A stretch of DNA of 64,000 nucleotides from Clostridia bacterium (GCA_017415505.1 JAFQGG010000007.1:1-64000); one strand, 5' to 3'; counted from the stretch's first letter, positions 18,092 through 28,412 are shown. Notes: generated from the letters alone by a model not told the origin. Translations and numbers: made by a program.

Positions 18092-19156
18092 ATGCTTAAA
18101 ATGATTCATTGCGCCGACATACATCTCGGCTCGAAAATGCAACGCTTGCCCAAGGAAAAGGCGAACGAGCGCAAGGACGAAGTGCGCGCCACTTTCACGC
18201 GTATGGTGGAATACGCAAAGGAAAACGGCGTGCGCGCCGTGCTGATTGCGGGCGACGCGTTTGATTCGGACAGACCGTTCAAAAAGGATAAAAACCGCTT
18301 TTACGATATCGTGCGCAAATACCCCGAGATTGACTTTTTGTATCTTCGTGGAAATCACGACGGCGAGGAGTCGTACGAGGAAGAGGGGCTTGACAATCTC
18401 AAACGATTCGGGGATAGCTGGACGAGCTACGAATACGAGGGCGTTTGCATAAGCGGTGTGGAATTGAAAGCGCATAACGCCACTTCTATTTACGCGAGCC
18501 TCGCGCTCGACGAGCGCAAAATCAATATCGTTACCTTGCACGGACAAGTAGAGAACGGTTCGTCGGGCGTGGATAAAGTAAACCTTGTAAAGCTCAAAGG
18601 AAAAAATATCGATTATCTTGCCTTGGGACATATTCATTCCTACTCCAACGAAAAGCTGGACGAGCGGGGCAGGTATGGGTACAGCGGTTGTTTGGAGGGG
18701 CGCGGGTTTGACGAAACGGGCGAAAAAGGGTTCGTGCTTTTAGAAATCGACGCGGGGGTAAAGAGTACCTTCGTTCCGTTCGCTTGGCGCGAAATCGTGG
18801 AAACGGAAGTGGATATAAGCGACGCCACGGACGAATATACGGCGATAGAAACGGTGCGCAAAACCGCCCGTTTTACGAGCAAGAATTTGTATCGCGTAAG
18901 ACTCGTGGGGGATATCTCGTTTGAGGCGGATCGGCTTGCCGAGGGGATTGAAAACGAGTGTAAGCGGGAATGCTATTTTCTTTCCGTCAAAGACCAAACG
19001 AGAAAGAAAATCGATTTTTCCGCGTACGAAAAGGAAGTTTCTTTGCGCGGGGAATTTATTCGCGTGATCTTACGGGATGAATCGCTAAGCGAAGAGGAAA
19101 AGAACGAGGCGATTTTGCTTGGATTGAAAGCGCTTCGGGGCGAGGAGGTGGAGTGA
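18092..19156 (+). CDS. SbcD/YhaO-like metallophosphoesterase (DNA exonuclease subunit)
   Basis: 354 aa. A calcineurin-like phosphoesterase of the Mre11/SbcD family, expected to be a Mn2+-dependent DNA nuclease working with the ATPase encoded next. Metal-binding motifs are all present: CADIHLGS, AGDAFDS, RGNHD, TLHG and GHIHSY. The C-terminal 120 residues are the capping/ATPase-contact region. Start at 18092 (MLKMIHCADIHLG), 7 bases after GGAG; three codons later a second ATG also fits. The stop is separated from the next ATG by one base, so the pair is translationally coupled. Its length is closer to the YhaO branch than to E. coli SbcD. Confidence 0.9.
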   Translation: MLKMIHCADIHLGSKMQRLPKEKANERKDEVRATFTRMVEYAKENGVRAVLIAGDAFDSDRPFKKDKNRFYDIVRKYPEIDFLYLRGNHDGEESYEEEGLDNLKRFGDSWTSYEYEGVCISGVELKAHNATSIYASLALDERKINIVTLHGQVENGSSGVDKVNLVKLKGKNIDYLALGHIHSYSNEKLDERGRYGYSGCLEGRGFDETGEKGFVLLEIDAGVKSTFVPFAWREIVETEVDISDATDEYTAIETVRKTARFTSKNLYRVRLVGDISFEADRLAEGIENECKRECYFLSVKDQTRKKIDFSAYEKEVSLRGEFIRVILRDESLSEEEKNEAILLGLKALRGEEVE

Positions 19157-19157
19157 T

Positions 19158-21695
19158 ATGCGTTTGATTTCGTATCATATCGAAAGCTTTGGAAAAATCA
19201 AAAACGCGGACGGCGACTTCTCCCAATCGATCACGCAAATTTGCCAAAAAAACGGGTACGGCAAAACGACGCTCGCCTCGTTTATCAAGGCAATGTTCTA
19301 CGGTTTTGCCACCGCGAAAAGCGGTGCGAAAGCGTTTAGCGAACGGGAGCGTTATTTCCCGTTCGAGGGGGGCAGGTACGGCGGGAATATCGTTTTCGAG
19401 TGGCAGGGGAAGATCTACCGCGTGGAACGTTTCTTTGACGAAAAGAGCGAAACGAAGGACGAGTTTACGGCGTATTGCGATAGGGAGCGCACGAATATTT
19501 TCGATATATCGGGCGTGGGGCAAACGGTGTTTGGATTGGATAAAGATTCGTTTGCTAAAACGGTGTTCGTGACGGCGGACGATATTGACGTGCAAACGAC
19601 GGAGAGTATTAGCGAACGCCTTTCCGCGTTGCTTGGCAAAGCGGACGACGAAAGCGTGGACTTTAAGGGCGTGTGCAAGAAGCTGGGCGAGTTGGAAAAG
19701 GAGTATAAAAGAAGCGCGAAAAACGGCGTGCATAACGATAAAATCGGTAAAACCAAAGACGATATCAAAGCGTTGAAAACGAAGATTGCCGATTGGAAAC
19801 AAACGGAAGCGAGTCTTGGCGCGAAGTACGAAAAAAGGAACGCGTGGATTGCGGAAAAGACGGCTTTGGACGCGCGAATCCGTAAAGAGGACGGAAAAAA
19901 ATTGGAGTTGAGCCGTTGGAAGGCGCACGACGAGCTCGTTGCGGAATCGTCGCGCGAACGAGCGGTTGCGGACGGGATTTTGCAAAACTATCCCGCGGGC
20001 GTGCCGAGTGAAGCGGAAATGCAAACGCTCAAAAGCGCAATCGGGGAATGGAAGACGAAGAGAACGGAGCGCGCGTCCGTTTCGTTCGACGGGGAAAAAG
20101 AGGCGAAACTGCAAACGCTCAAAGCAAAGTTTGCGCAAGGCGTGCCGAACGAGGAAACGCTTGCGCGCGTGCAAAAAAATATCCAAACGCTGTCCGCGCC
20201 CGTTGCGCAAGCGGAAGAAAGCGCCGAATATCAAGCGTTGCAACGCAAGTTCGGCGGGAATGTACCGAGCGAAGACGAACTTTCAAAACAGGAAACGGCG
20301 GTGTCGGAATATACGACGAGGGAAGTGCAAATCAAGAATATGCTCGTTGCACCCGCTACGGCAAAAACGCAAAAGAAGGGGGGCAGGTATGCGTTGATAT
20401 TGCTCGCGATCGTGCTTCTCGGCGCGGGCGCGGGGTTGTTTTCCGTGCAGGTTGCGCTTGCGACGGCGTGTATCGCCGTGGGCGCGGTGCTCGGCGTTGC
20501 GTTCTTCCTGCTTCCCAAGGTCGGGAAACAAGAGGTTGGAAACGGGGCGGAGATCGCCCGTTTGCAAGCGGAAAACGATAGGCTTAAAGATAAGATTACG
20601 GCGTTTTTGGTGCAGTACGGGTACTACGTCGAGCACGGCGTAGAGTACGGGTTTGCACGGCTCAAAGAGGACGCACGGCGGTATGTGCAATACCAAAAAG
20701 AGATAGAGGAAGACGGGCGCGCACGCAAACGCGCGAGCGAGGAACGGGAAAACGCGCGAAAGGAAACGGAGTCGTTTTTGCGTTCGTTCGGGATTGCGGA
20801 TTTAGAGGATTTGCAGGGCGCGTTCGGGAAATTACAAAGACAAATCGCGGAGTATGAAAGCTTGCTCGCCGACGAGGAAAGCGCGAAAAGGAAATGCGAA
20901 TCGTTGGACGGCGAGCTTGACCGCTTGACGGAAATAATCGTCGGGATTTTCAACCGTTATCAAATCGATTGCGGGGAAGATTTTGAAAGTGCGTACGAGC
21001 GTTTGCAGGAAGATATTCGCAATCTTCGCGGGGCGCAAGCGCGGGCGCGTGAAAAAGCGGAGCGCGCGGAGGCGTATAAGCAAAAGAACGGCTTGACGGA
21101 ACGACCGCTCGGCGAGGAAACGGATTTGGACGGCGCGCGCGCAAGAAGCGAAAAATTGGGCAGAGATATCGTCGCTTTGGACGGGGAAATCGAGGACGCG
21201 GAAACGATCGTGGACGCGTTGCGGGATTTGGAATCGTCGCTTGAAGAAAAGCAAGAAGCCTTGGAGATTTACGAGCGTAGATTAAAGATTATTTCGGCGA
21301 CGAAAAACGGCTTGGAAACGGCGGATAAAAACCTGAGGGAGAAATTCATTTCCCCCATTCGCGAGCGGTTTTTGAAATACGCGCAGGCAATCGAGCGCGC
21401 GCTTGGCGAAAAGGTGGTAATCAAAGAGGATTTCACCGTGCAATTCGACCGCGGGGGCAAACTGCGGGAAGACAAGCATTTGAGCGCGGGTGAAAAGACG
21501 GTGTGCGCGCTGTGTATGCGCCTTGCGCTCGTGGATAATATGTATACGGGCGAACAGCCGTTTATCGTGATGGACGACCCGTTCGTGCATTTGGACGCGG
21601 AACATTTTGCGTGTACGGCGCGCGTCGTAAAGGAACTTTCCAAAGATAGGCAAATCGTGTATTTTACCTGTCACGAAAGTCGGGCTATCTTATAA
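19158..21695 (+). CDS. SbcC/YhaN-like AAA ATPase with coiled coil
   Basis: 845 aa. Partner ATPase of the SbcD-like nuclease. N-terminal half-site with Walker A NGYGKTT near residue 32, followed by FIKAMFYGF. A long, charged coiled coil (about 165-700) is interrupted by two adjacent hydrophobic helices (about residues 413-455), a hallmark of the YhaN branch rather than of classical SbcC. The C-terminal half-site has the signature LSAGEKTVCALCMRLAL and Walker B FIVMDDPFVHLD. Role in repair of DNA ends is inferred from the family; the membrane-like hairpin may tether it. Confidence 0.9.
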   Translation: MRLISYHIESFGKIKNADGDFSQSITQICQKNGYGKTTLASFIKAMFYGFATAKSGAKAFSERERYFPFEGGRYGGNIVFEWQGKIYRVERFFDEKSETKDEFTAYCDRERTNIFDISGVGQTVFGLDKDSFAKTVFVTADDIDVQTTESISERLSALLGKADDESVDFKGVCKKLGELEKEYKRSAKNGVHNDKIGKTKDDIKALKTKIADWKQTEASLGAKYEKRNAWIAEKTALDARIRKEDGKKLELSRWKAHDELVAESSRERAVADGILQNYPAGVPSEAEMQTLKSAIGEWKTKRTERASVSFDGEKEAKLQTLKAKFAQGVPNEETLARVQKNIQTLSAPVAQAEESAEYQALQRKFGGNVPSEDELSKQETAVSEYTTREVQIKNMLVAPATAKTQKKGGRYALILLAIVLLGAGAGLFSVQVALATACIAVGAVLGVAFFLLPKVGKQEVGNGAEIARLQAENDRLKDKITAFLVQYGYYVEHGVEYGFARLKEDARRYVQYQKEIEEDGRARKRASEERENARKETESFLRSFGIADLEDLQGAFGKLQRQIAEYESLLADEESAKRKCESLDGELDRLTEIIVGIFNRYQIDCGEDFESAYERLQEDIRNLRGAQARAREKAERAEAYKQKNGLTERPLGEETDLDGARARSEKLGRDIVALDGEIEDAETIVDALRDLESSLEEKQEALEIYERRLKIISATKNGLETADKNLREKFISPIRERFLKYAQAIERALGEKVVIKEDFTVQFDRGGKLREDKHLSAGEKTVCALCMRLALVDNMYTGEQPFIVMDDPFVHLDAEHFACTARVVKELSKDRQIVYFTCHESRAIL

Positions 21696-21734
21696 AGGTA
21701 GCGGGCAGGTACGCGTTTACGGGGGGTACTCGGT

Positions 21735-22628
21735 ATGAAAAATATAGGAATCGTAGGGCTTGGAACGATATCCAAGTATTATAAGAAGGGATTGGAAGAG
21801 AGTAAGCGGTTTCGCTTGTGCGCCGTTTGCGACCTTTCCAAGGACGTGCCCGCGCGGAAGGTGTACGAGGCGTATCCTTTTTATACGGATATTTTGCAAA
21901 TGCTAAAAAGCGAAAGTCTTGATTTCGTCGTGGTTGCCACGCCTCCCGCGACGCATTTCGAGGTGGCGAAAACGGCGATTTTGCAAGGCGTGGGCGTGAT
22001 TTTGGAAAAGCCCGCCGTGCCGAATATGCAAGCGTACGAAACGCTCGTCGCGCTCGCAAAAGAGCGGGGCGTGCCGTTGCGGGTAATGTTTCATTGGCAA
22101 TACGCCGTCGAGGTGGAATATATCCGTCGTAACTTCGATTGGAAAAAGCTTACGGAGATAAAAGTGGAAATTCGGGATAATTACGCCGAAAGCGGTGTAA
22201 TTCGAAAGGAAAAGCGCGCTCTTGACGGAGCGTGGTTGGATAGCGGTGTAAACGCGTTGAGTATGCTCGCCCGTTGGTTGCCCATGCAAAGCGTGCGTTT
22301 GGTAAGCGCGTCGTGTGAAAAATGCCCCGAGAGCGGTTTACCTAAGCAAAGCGAAGTGAATCTCACGGCAGACGGCGTGCGCGTGCAAATTACCGTCGAT
22401 TGGCGGGAAAGTTCGGACGAGAAGTTCTCTAAACTCGTTTACGAGGGCAAAGAGGTGTTCGTCGATCATAAGCGCGAGCGGGTAAAAACGGACGGCGAAA
22501 CGGTGGAATGTGCGCAAATGCCACGCTTGGAGAGCCATTATTATAATTATTTTACGCAATACGACGGGGAGGAAGCGGGAAGCGAGCGTATCCATAAGAT
22601 ATTGTTCGACGCAAACGAACTTTTATGA
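21735..22628 (+). CDS. Gfo/Idh/MocA-family oxidoreductase
   Basis: 297 aa. NAD(P)-binding Rossmann domain with GIVGLGTISKYY at the start, VVVATPPATHFE, and the conserved EKPAV in which the lysine is catalytic; then the C-terminal alpha/beta domain. These enzymes oxidise or reduce sugars and related cyclic polyols; the substrate is not visible. The gene is about 40 aa shorter than typical members. Its TGA overlaps the ATG of the next frame (ATGA), so it is coupled to the vWA gene. Confidence 0.88.
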   Translation: MKNIGIVGLGTISKYYKKGLEESKRFRLCAVCDLSKDVPARKVYEAYPFYTDILQMLKSESLDFVVVATPPATHFEVAKTAILQGVGVILEKPAVPNMQAYETLVALAKERGVPLRVMFHWQYAVEVEYIRRNFDWKKLTEIKVEIRDNYAESGVIRKEKRALDGAWLDSGVNALSMLARWLPMQSVRLVSASCEKCPESGLPKQSEVNLTADGVRVQITVDWRESSDEKFSKLVYEGKEVFVDHKRERVKTDGETVECAQMPRLESHYYNYFTQYDGEEAGSERIHKILFDANELL

Positions 22629-22906
22629 GAAAATTCAAGAAATTGATGATAAAAATTTATTTGTTTTTGGTGTCGGAGCATATCGGGAAATACGTGCTCA
22701 GTATTTTGCTGTGCGTTCCGCTGTTGGCGCTGTTTGGAATGTTTAGTTCCGATTTCATTCCCGAACTTTTGAGTATTGGGCTCGGCTTCCTTTTTAGTAA
22801 TTTGCTGTTGAGTATGCTCCATATGTTGCTCGGGAATTTCGTTCAACTACGACGTGCCCAACACGCAAAACGAGTTGATTTTGCTCGTGGACGCTTCGTA
22901 CAGTAA
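22625..22906 (+). pseudogene. N-terminal membrane segment of the vWA gene, out of frame with the rest
   Basis: The ATG overlaps the stop of the upstream gene (ATGA), as expected for a real operon start. The frame gives a short basic start and two hydrophobic helices (about residues 23-43 and 47-70), then loses sense at LRRAQHAKRVDF. The neighbouring frame continues directly with SFNYDVPNTQNELILLVDASYS, a first vWA strand. Removing one A from the GGAATTT at 22833-22839 would join the two frames as LLGISFNYDVPN. So this is probably the true N-terminus of the next gene, cut off by a one-base insertion or sequencing error. Confidence 0.6.
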
Positions 22907-25409
22907 CCGCGAAGAAGAAGATAGGAAAAACGAATTCGTGCAGGACGTAATCGCTGAAAACGGCGAGGACTGCAAAGTGGGCGTCGTAAAGTTCGGTTAC
23001 GACCAACTCTACGCCGTACCGCTCACGCATAACACGACGAACGCGTACCGTCAATATTTGGAATCGGATTCCCCCGATACCTCCGCGACGGATATCGCGA
23101 GCGCGTTGCATTACGCAAGGGGCTTGTTTAGCAATCCCGAATCGGCGAAAATCGTTTTGATTACGGACGGTATCGAAACGGACGGCGACGCGGCTACGGC
23201 GATCAAATCGATTGCGGCGGACGGCGTAAAGGTGGATACCGTGTATTTCCCCAATCCCGAAATCGGGAACGAGGTGGAAATCGTCGGCATTACCACGCCC
23301 GATTATAACGTAACGAAAGATACCCCGTTCACCATGGTTTTGACGATGCAAAGCTCCTATCGCGGAACGGGCGTGTTGAAAATGTTCGACAACGACGAAG
23401 AAATCTTGGCGGGCAACCTCATGTTCAGGGAAGATATTACCGAACTTGAAGTGGGTTGCACCTTTACCAACAGCGGTATGCACGTGCTCCGTTTTGAGAT
23501 CGCCCCGGATAACGCCGAGGACGACAAGACGAATAACGCCTACTGTACGTATATCAACGTCAAAGAATTTAATAAGGTTTTGATTTTGGAGAGAAACGAC
23601 GGGGAATCGGAAGCGTTGCGCGAACTTATTATGGAAGAGTACGACGTTTCCGTGGCGAATATCACCGATCCCGAGGTCGCACCTAAATCGGTGGAAGAGC
23701 TTCGCTCGTACGACCAAGTCATTCTCGTGAACGTTGCGTACGCGGATATGCCCGACGGCTTTGAACAAATGCTGTATAGCTACGTGCACGATTTCGGCGG
23801 CGGTATGCTCACCGTCGGCGGGAACAAGTACGACGAGAGCGGTAACGTAGTGACCGACTCGTACTTGGGCGATATCGTTTCCAACGCGTACAACAAAGAA
23901 GACCTTGCAAAGAGTAAGTATTATAAAGAAATGTTGCCCGTACAGGCAATCGACTACTCGCCTCCTCTTGGCGTAATGTTCATTATCGACCGTTCGGGAA
24001 GTATGTTCAACGGCACGATGGGTACGGCGGGCACGAAATTTGAAGTAGCGCAAACGAGCGTTCGTTCCGCGCTTCGGAAATTGAACGCGCGCGATTGGGC
24101 GGGTATCATGACCTTGGAAGATACGTACAGCGAAGAAATCGAAATGATGCCGTTGACGGAAATCGAGCGTATCGACGCGGTCGTGCAAAACATACCCACG
24201 GAAGAGCCGGGCGGTACGATTTATACGGGTGCGATCCAACGCGCAGGCGCGGCTTTGAGCGCGCTTACGACGGTGAAAAAACGCCATATCATTATCATTA
24301 CCGACGGTGAGCCGGGCGACTCCTTCGAGTTGTACGGCGCGGCAATCGACCACTGCTATAAAAAATTGAATATTACCGTATCCATTGCAACGATCGACGC
24401 GACGACGACTTCGGCGAAGACAATGAAACAGGCGGTTGAGCTTGGGGGCGGTAGATACTACAATTCGAGCGGTGAACAGTTCGGCGAAGATATCAAGGAA
24501 GAATTGACGCTTCCCGCAATCAAATCGTATAACCCCGAACCTTTCAAGCCGTACGCGAAAGACCGTTCTCCCGTTACGCAGGGAATCGTCATGGACGACG
24601 TGCCCGAGCTTGGCGGTTTCTACGGTACGAAAGAGCGCACGGGCGCGACGGTGGCGTTGATGGGCGAATTCGTGCCTATCTACGCGCATTGGAACTTCGG
24701 TAAAGGTACGGTCGGCAGTTTCATGTGCGATTTGCGCGGGTCTTGGGCGAATGAAAAGTCTTGGTCTACGGAGTTCATGGCGAGCGAAGCGGGCGAATCG
24801 TTGATTCGCAACATGATCAACGCCAACTTCCCCGTGGAAGATATTCGCTACAACGAGATTCAAGTCGTTTTGGACGAACAAAACTATACGAACAACATGA
24901 GCGTGTTCACGGAGCTTGGCGAGGGCGAGAGAATCGAAGTAACGGTGACGAGCCCGTCCGCAGACGGCGCGGAAAACACGGTGCAAACGCTCAAACCCAC
25001 CGCGACGGAAGGGTTCACCCGTTTGACATTCTCCGTAACGCAACCGGGCTTGCATACCATCGTCGTGCAAAAGAAGGACGCGGAAGGTAACGTACTCGCA
25101 GAGTACACGACCTATAAAACCTTCTCGTATTCGAAGGAATACGACGTGTTCGTGGACGTGGAAGCGTGCGCGCTGTTCGTGCAAGAACTTGCCAAAAACG
25201 GCAGAGGATCGGTAATCGATCGCAATCAAGCTTGGACGGTGTACGACGACTTCGATCCGTACCTGCATAGGACTTACGATCCCCGTTTACCGTTCTTGAT
25301 CGTGGCAATCGTGCTCTTCTTGATCGACGTAGCGGTTCGTAAATTCAAGTTTAAGTGGTTGCACGAAATCTTTCGCGACCGCAAAGCAAAGAAAGCTATG
25401 AAAAGCTGA
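22854..25409 (+). CDS. Double vWA-domain membrane protein (main part)
   Basis: 851 aa from a GTG. Two von Willebrand factor A domains: the first starts at LILLVDASYS (about residues 8-125), the second at GVMFIIDRSGSMF (about 375-560) with a full DxSxS metal site, the TIYTGAIQ threonine and the HIIIITDGEPGD strand. Between them is a class I glutamine-amidotransferase-like segment (VILVNVAY...FGGGMLTVGGNKYDESG) without clear catalytic residues. One membrane helix near residues 808-826 precedes a basic cytoplasmic tail. The start codon has no good ribosome site, which supports the idea that the real start is at 22625 in another frame. Followed by two lipoprotein genes. Confidence 0.85.
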   Translation: MPNTQNELILLVDASYSNREEEDRKNEFVQDVIAENGEDCKVGVVKFGYDQLYAVPLTHNTTNAYRQYLESDSPDTSATDIASALHYARGLFSNPESAKIVLITDGIETDGDAATAIKSIAADGVKVDTVYFPNPEIGNEVEIVGITTPDYNVTKDTPFTMVLTMQSSYRGTGVLKMFDNDEEILAGNLMFREDITELEVGCTFTNSGMHVLRFEIAPDNAEDDKTNNAYCTYINVKEFNKVLILERNDGESEALRELIMEEYDVSVANITDPEVAPKSVEELRSYDQVILVNVAYADMPDGFEQMLYSYVHDFGGGMLTVGGNKYDESGNVVTDSYLGDIVSNAYNKEDLAKSKYYKEMLPVQAIDYSPPLGVMFIIDRSGSMFNGTMGTAGTKFEVAQTSVRSALRKLNARDWAGIMTLEDTYSEEIEMMPLTEIERIDAVVQNIPTEEPGGTIYTGAIQRAGAALSALTTVKKRHIIIITDGEPGDSFELYGAAIDHCYKKLNITVSIATIDATTTSAKTMKQAVELGGGRYYNSSGEQFGEDIKEELTLPAIKSYNPEPFKPYAKDRSPVTQGIVMDDVPELGGFYGTKERTGATVALMGEFVPIYAHWNFGKGTVGSFMCDLRGSWANEKSWSTEFMASEAGESLIRNMINANFPVEDIRYNEIQVVLDEQNYTNNMSVFTELGEGERIEVTVTSPSADGAENTVQTLKPTATEGFTRLTFSVTQPGLHTIVVQKKDAEGNVLAEYTTYKTFSYSKEYDVFVDVEACALFVQELAKNGRGSVIDRNQAWTVYDDFDPYLHRTYDPRLPFLIVAIVLFLIDVAVRKFKFKWLHEIFRDRKAKKAMKS

Positions 25410-25421
25410 TAGCATACGCCC

Positions 25422-25451
25422 ACCCGTTTCCGCGTGCGCGGAGAACGGGTA
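25422..25451 (+). terminator. Hairpin between the vWA gene and the LRR lipoprotein gene
   Basis: ACCCGTTTCCGCG and CGCGGAGAACGGGT pair around a 2-base loop. No T run follows directly, so it is more likely a processing or stability hairpin than a full terminator. Confidence 0.4.
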
Positions 25452-25496
25452 GGTGTGGCGGTATTGCTATTTTTTCGAAATTCCAAGGAGGATTTT

Positions 25497-28412
25497 ATGA
25501 AAAAACTTTGGAGCTTGCTTTTGATGGCAGGCTTGACGATAATATGTCTTTTGTCTATGGTTGCGTGCGGGAAACCCGAACTTGCGCAACCGCGTCGGCT
25601 CACGCTTTATCAAACCTCGCTGACGCTCAAATGGACGAAGATTGACTACGCCCGTACCTATACGGTGAGTTATACCGACCTCGAAACGGAAGAAACGCTC
25701 GAAGTTACGGTAAAGCCCAACAGCTACGATTTGAGTAGATTGCAACCGGGCGAATACTCCATTAAGGTAAGAGCGCACGGCGACGAGGATAAATACAAGC
25801 CGTCCGATTGGTCGAAGGAGTTCCTTTTCACGAGGGAAGCGGAATCGGGCTTGACGTATAAACTTATCAACAGTAGCACCGAATACGAAGTGACGGGCAT
25901 GGGTACTGCGTCCGAAAACGTGGTGGTGGAGTCTTGGTATAGAGGAAAGCCCGTTACGAGCATTGCAAAGAACGCGTTTTCCATGAACGGACGCATCAAG
26001 AGTATTAAGCTCGGCGAAAATATCAAATCGATCGGCGATCGCGCGTTTTACGGTTGCGGAGAATTGACTTCCGTAGGTTTTGATTGCGAAGAAAAGAAAA
26101 TTTCCTTGACGAGTATCGGACAGCGCGCATTCCAAAGCTGTTCGAAATTGAGCTCGTTCACCGTTCCCAAAACGGTAACGGAAATTTCCGATTACACCTT
26201 CTCGTATTGTTCGTCGTTGACGGATATTACCTTTGCAGGTAACGTGACGAAAATCGGGAACTACGCGTTCTCCGACTGTAAAAAGCTTCCCGCAATCACC
26301 GTTCCCGATACCGTGGAATCGGTGGGCAACTACGCGTTCTCCGGCTGTACGGAATTGAAAGACGTCGTATTGGGCGATAAGGTGGCAACGCTCGGCGATT
26401 ACGCCTTCTACCGTTGCTACGCGTTGGAAAACGTCGATTTGGGCGCGAGCTTGAAAAGTATCGGGATTTCCGCGTTTGCCGAATGTTATAAAGCGGTAGA
26501 AAACGAGGAAAAACAAGTAGTTTCAGAGAGCGGTTTGAAAAAGATCGTAATTCCCGACAGCGTGGAAACGATCGCGTACGCGGCGTTCTACGGCTGTAAG
26601 CTGTTGGAGGATGTGACGCTCGGCGACGGATTGGTTACGCTCGGCTACATGACCCCCGACGATCCGAAAGTGAAAACGAACGCGGTGTTCGCGGATACGG
26701 CGCTTTGGGAAAACGCCGACGATATCGTGTACGCGGGGAATTGGGCAGTCGGTTGCAAAAACAGCGAAATCGAATATATCGAGTTGAAATCGAATACGGC
26801 AGGTATCGCGGCGAAAGCGTTTATGGGCTGTACCAAGGTGTACGATATAGAGATTCCCGCGCAGGTGAAATATATTGGTGCGCACGCGTTTAGAGAATGT
26901 ACGGGCTTGATGGCGCTTACGCTCGGCGACGAGGTTCGCGTATTGGAAAATTACGCGTTTTACGGTTGTGAATTGCTCGAAACGGTAGCGTTTGGGAACA
27001 AATTGCAAACGATTGGTTCGTACGCGTTTAGAGACTGTAAGGTTTTGGGCGCGGAAGGTCAGCTTGAATTGCCCGAGAGTCTTACGCGGATCGGGACTTA
27101 CGCCTTCCACGGTACGACGCTTTTCGCTTCGTCTTCGGGGATCGTTTACGTGGGTACGGATCATCAATGGATCGTCGGCACCAACGGCACGGTACAGGAA
27201 GCGATTATCAAAAGCGACGGTACGGTCGTAGGGATTGCCGATTACGCGTTCTATAAAACGGGTTTGATCTCCGTTAAAATGCCCGATTCCGTGAAATATC
27301 TTGGACGCGCGGCGTTTATGGAATGTGCGTATTTGGGACATCCCGAATACGATGGCGTAACGCTCTCCAAATCGTTGAAAGCCATTGAAGAGTTTACCTT
27401 CTATAAATGTTCGTTTTTGACGAGCGTTTCTATTCCGTCGGGTGTAGGCTATATTGGGACGTCCGCGTTTAATCAATGTGCGTCGCTTGAAAACTTAGCG
27501 CTTCCCAGCAGTGTGAAATCGATTGGGGAATTCGCGTTCAATAAATGTAGCGCTTTGAAAACCGTTTCCATTGGCGACGGCGTAAAGACGATCGGCAAAA
27601 AGGCGTTCAACGATTGCGCAAGCTTGACGCGCGTGCTCATGGGCAAGAGCGTAGAGAGTATCGGCGATTACGCATTCTATAAGGACGGCGCGCTCACCGA
27701 ACTCGTAATCGGTGAAAACGTGAAAACGATCGGTACTTACGCGTTCTCCGATTGTAGCGGACTCGTGGATTTAGTGATTCCCAACAAAGTGGAAACGATT
27801 GGCAAATTCGCGTTTAGAAACTGTACGAATTTGAAAACGGTCAAACTCGGTAACGGCTTGCAAACGGTGGGCGAATCGGCGTTCTTCGCTTGCGAGAAGT
27901 TGAAATCGGTGATTATTCCCGCGAGCGTGAAGACCATTCAAAAATACGCGTTTAGAAAGTGCTTTGACTTGCAAAGCGTGACCGTATTGAATCCAAATAC
28001 GGAAATTCTCAACCACGCGTTCTACGGCTGTGACGAAGCAACCTTGTATTTGACCGCGGAAAAAGCGGGCGAAACTTGGGGACCCCGTTGGAATTCTTCC
28101 TACCGTCCCATCGTTTGGTCTTGTACGCTTTCGGCGGACGGAACGTACGTGCAATCGTTCGTAAGAACGGCAACCGCTATTGAAAACGAAGTGGCAATCG
28201 GCGGAATTTCCGCGCCTCGGAGAATCGGTTATACCTTCCGCGGTTGGGCACTTTCGGAAAACGGTGAAATCGCCTACACGGCGGAAAACGTATACACCGC
28301 GCCCGAGGGCACTACGCTGTATTCCCTTTGGGACGAGGGTGAACCCGTAGAACCGGAAGAAGTACCCGAAGAGGGCGGTGAAGAAGGTTCGGGGGAAACC
28401 GAGAACGAATAA
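25497..28412 (+). CDS. BspA-type LRR_5 lipoprotein, 971 aa
   Basis: Signal peptide with lipobox LSMVAC (Cys24 would be lipidated), so it is tethered to the outer face of the membrane. Then a fibronectin-III-like domain (about 28-120, SLTLKWTKIDYARTYTVSY), roughly 28 LRR_5 repeats of about 23 residues (about 130-860), a truncated cap (WGPRWNSSYRPIVWS), an InlB-B-type repeat (about 905-950, GYTFRGWALSENG), and a Glu-rich tail. Start at 25497 with AGGAGG 6 bases upstream; a longer frame has no better site. Probably an adhesin or ligand-binding protein in the same operon as the vWA protein (inference). Confidence 0.92.
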   Translation: MKKLWSLLLMAGLTIICLLSMVACGKPELAQPRRLTLYQTSLTLKWTKIDYARTYTVSYTDLETEETLEVTVKPNSYDLSRLQPGEYSIKVRAHGDEDKYKPSDWSKEFLFTREAESGLTYKLINSSTEYEVTGMGTASENVVVESWYRGKPVTSIAKNAFSMNGRIKSIKLGENIKSIGDRAFYGCGELTSVGFDCEEKKISLTSIGQRAFQSCSKLSSFTVPKTVTEISDYTFSYCSSLTDITFAGNVTKIGNYAFSDCKKLPAITVPDTVESVGNYAFSGCTELKDVVLGDKVATLGDYAFYRCYALENVDLGASLKSIGISAFAECYKAVENEEKQVVSESGLKKIVIPDSVETIAYAAFYGCKLLEDVTLGDGLVTLGYMTPDDPKVKTNAVFADTALWENADDIVYAGNWAVGCKNSEIEYIELKSNTAGIAAKAFMGCTKVYDIEIPAQVKYIGAHAFRECTGLMALTLGDEVRVLENYAFYGCELLETVAFGNKLQTIGSYAFRDCKVLGAEGQLELPESLTRIGTYAFHGTTLFASSSGIVYVGTDHQWIVGTNGTVQEAIIKSDGTVVGIADYAFYKTGLISVKMPDSVKYLGRAAFMECAYLGHPEYDGVTLSKSLKAIEEFTFYKCSFLTSVSIPSGVGYIGTSAFNQCASLENLALPSSVKSIGEFAFNKCSALKTVSIGDGVKTIGKKAFNDCASLTRVLMGKSVESIGDYAFYKDGALTELVIGENVKTIGTYAFSDCSGLVDLVIPNKVETIGKFAFRNCTNLKTVKLGNGLQTVGESAFFACEKLKSVIIPASVKTIQKYAFRKCFDLQSVTVLNPNTEILNHAFYGCDEATLYLTAEKAGETWGPRWNSSYRPIVWSCTLSADGTYVQSFVRTATAIENEVAIGGISAPRRIGYTFRGWALSENGEIAYTAENVYTAPEGTTLYSLWDEGEPVEPEEVPEEGGEEGSGETENE

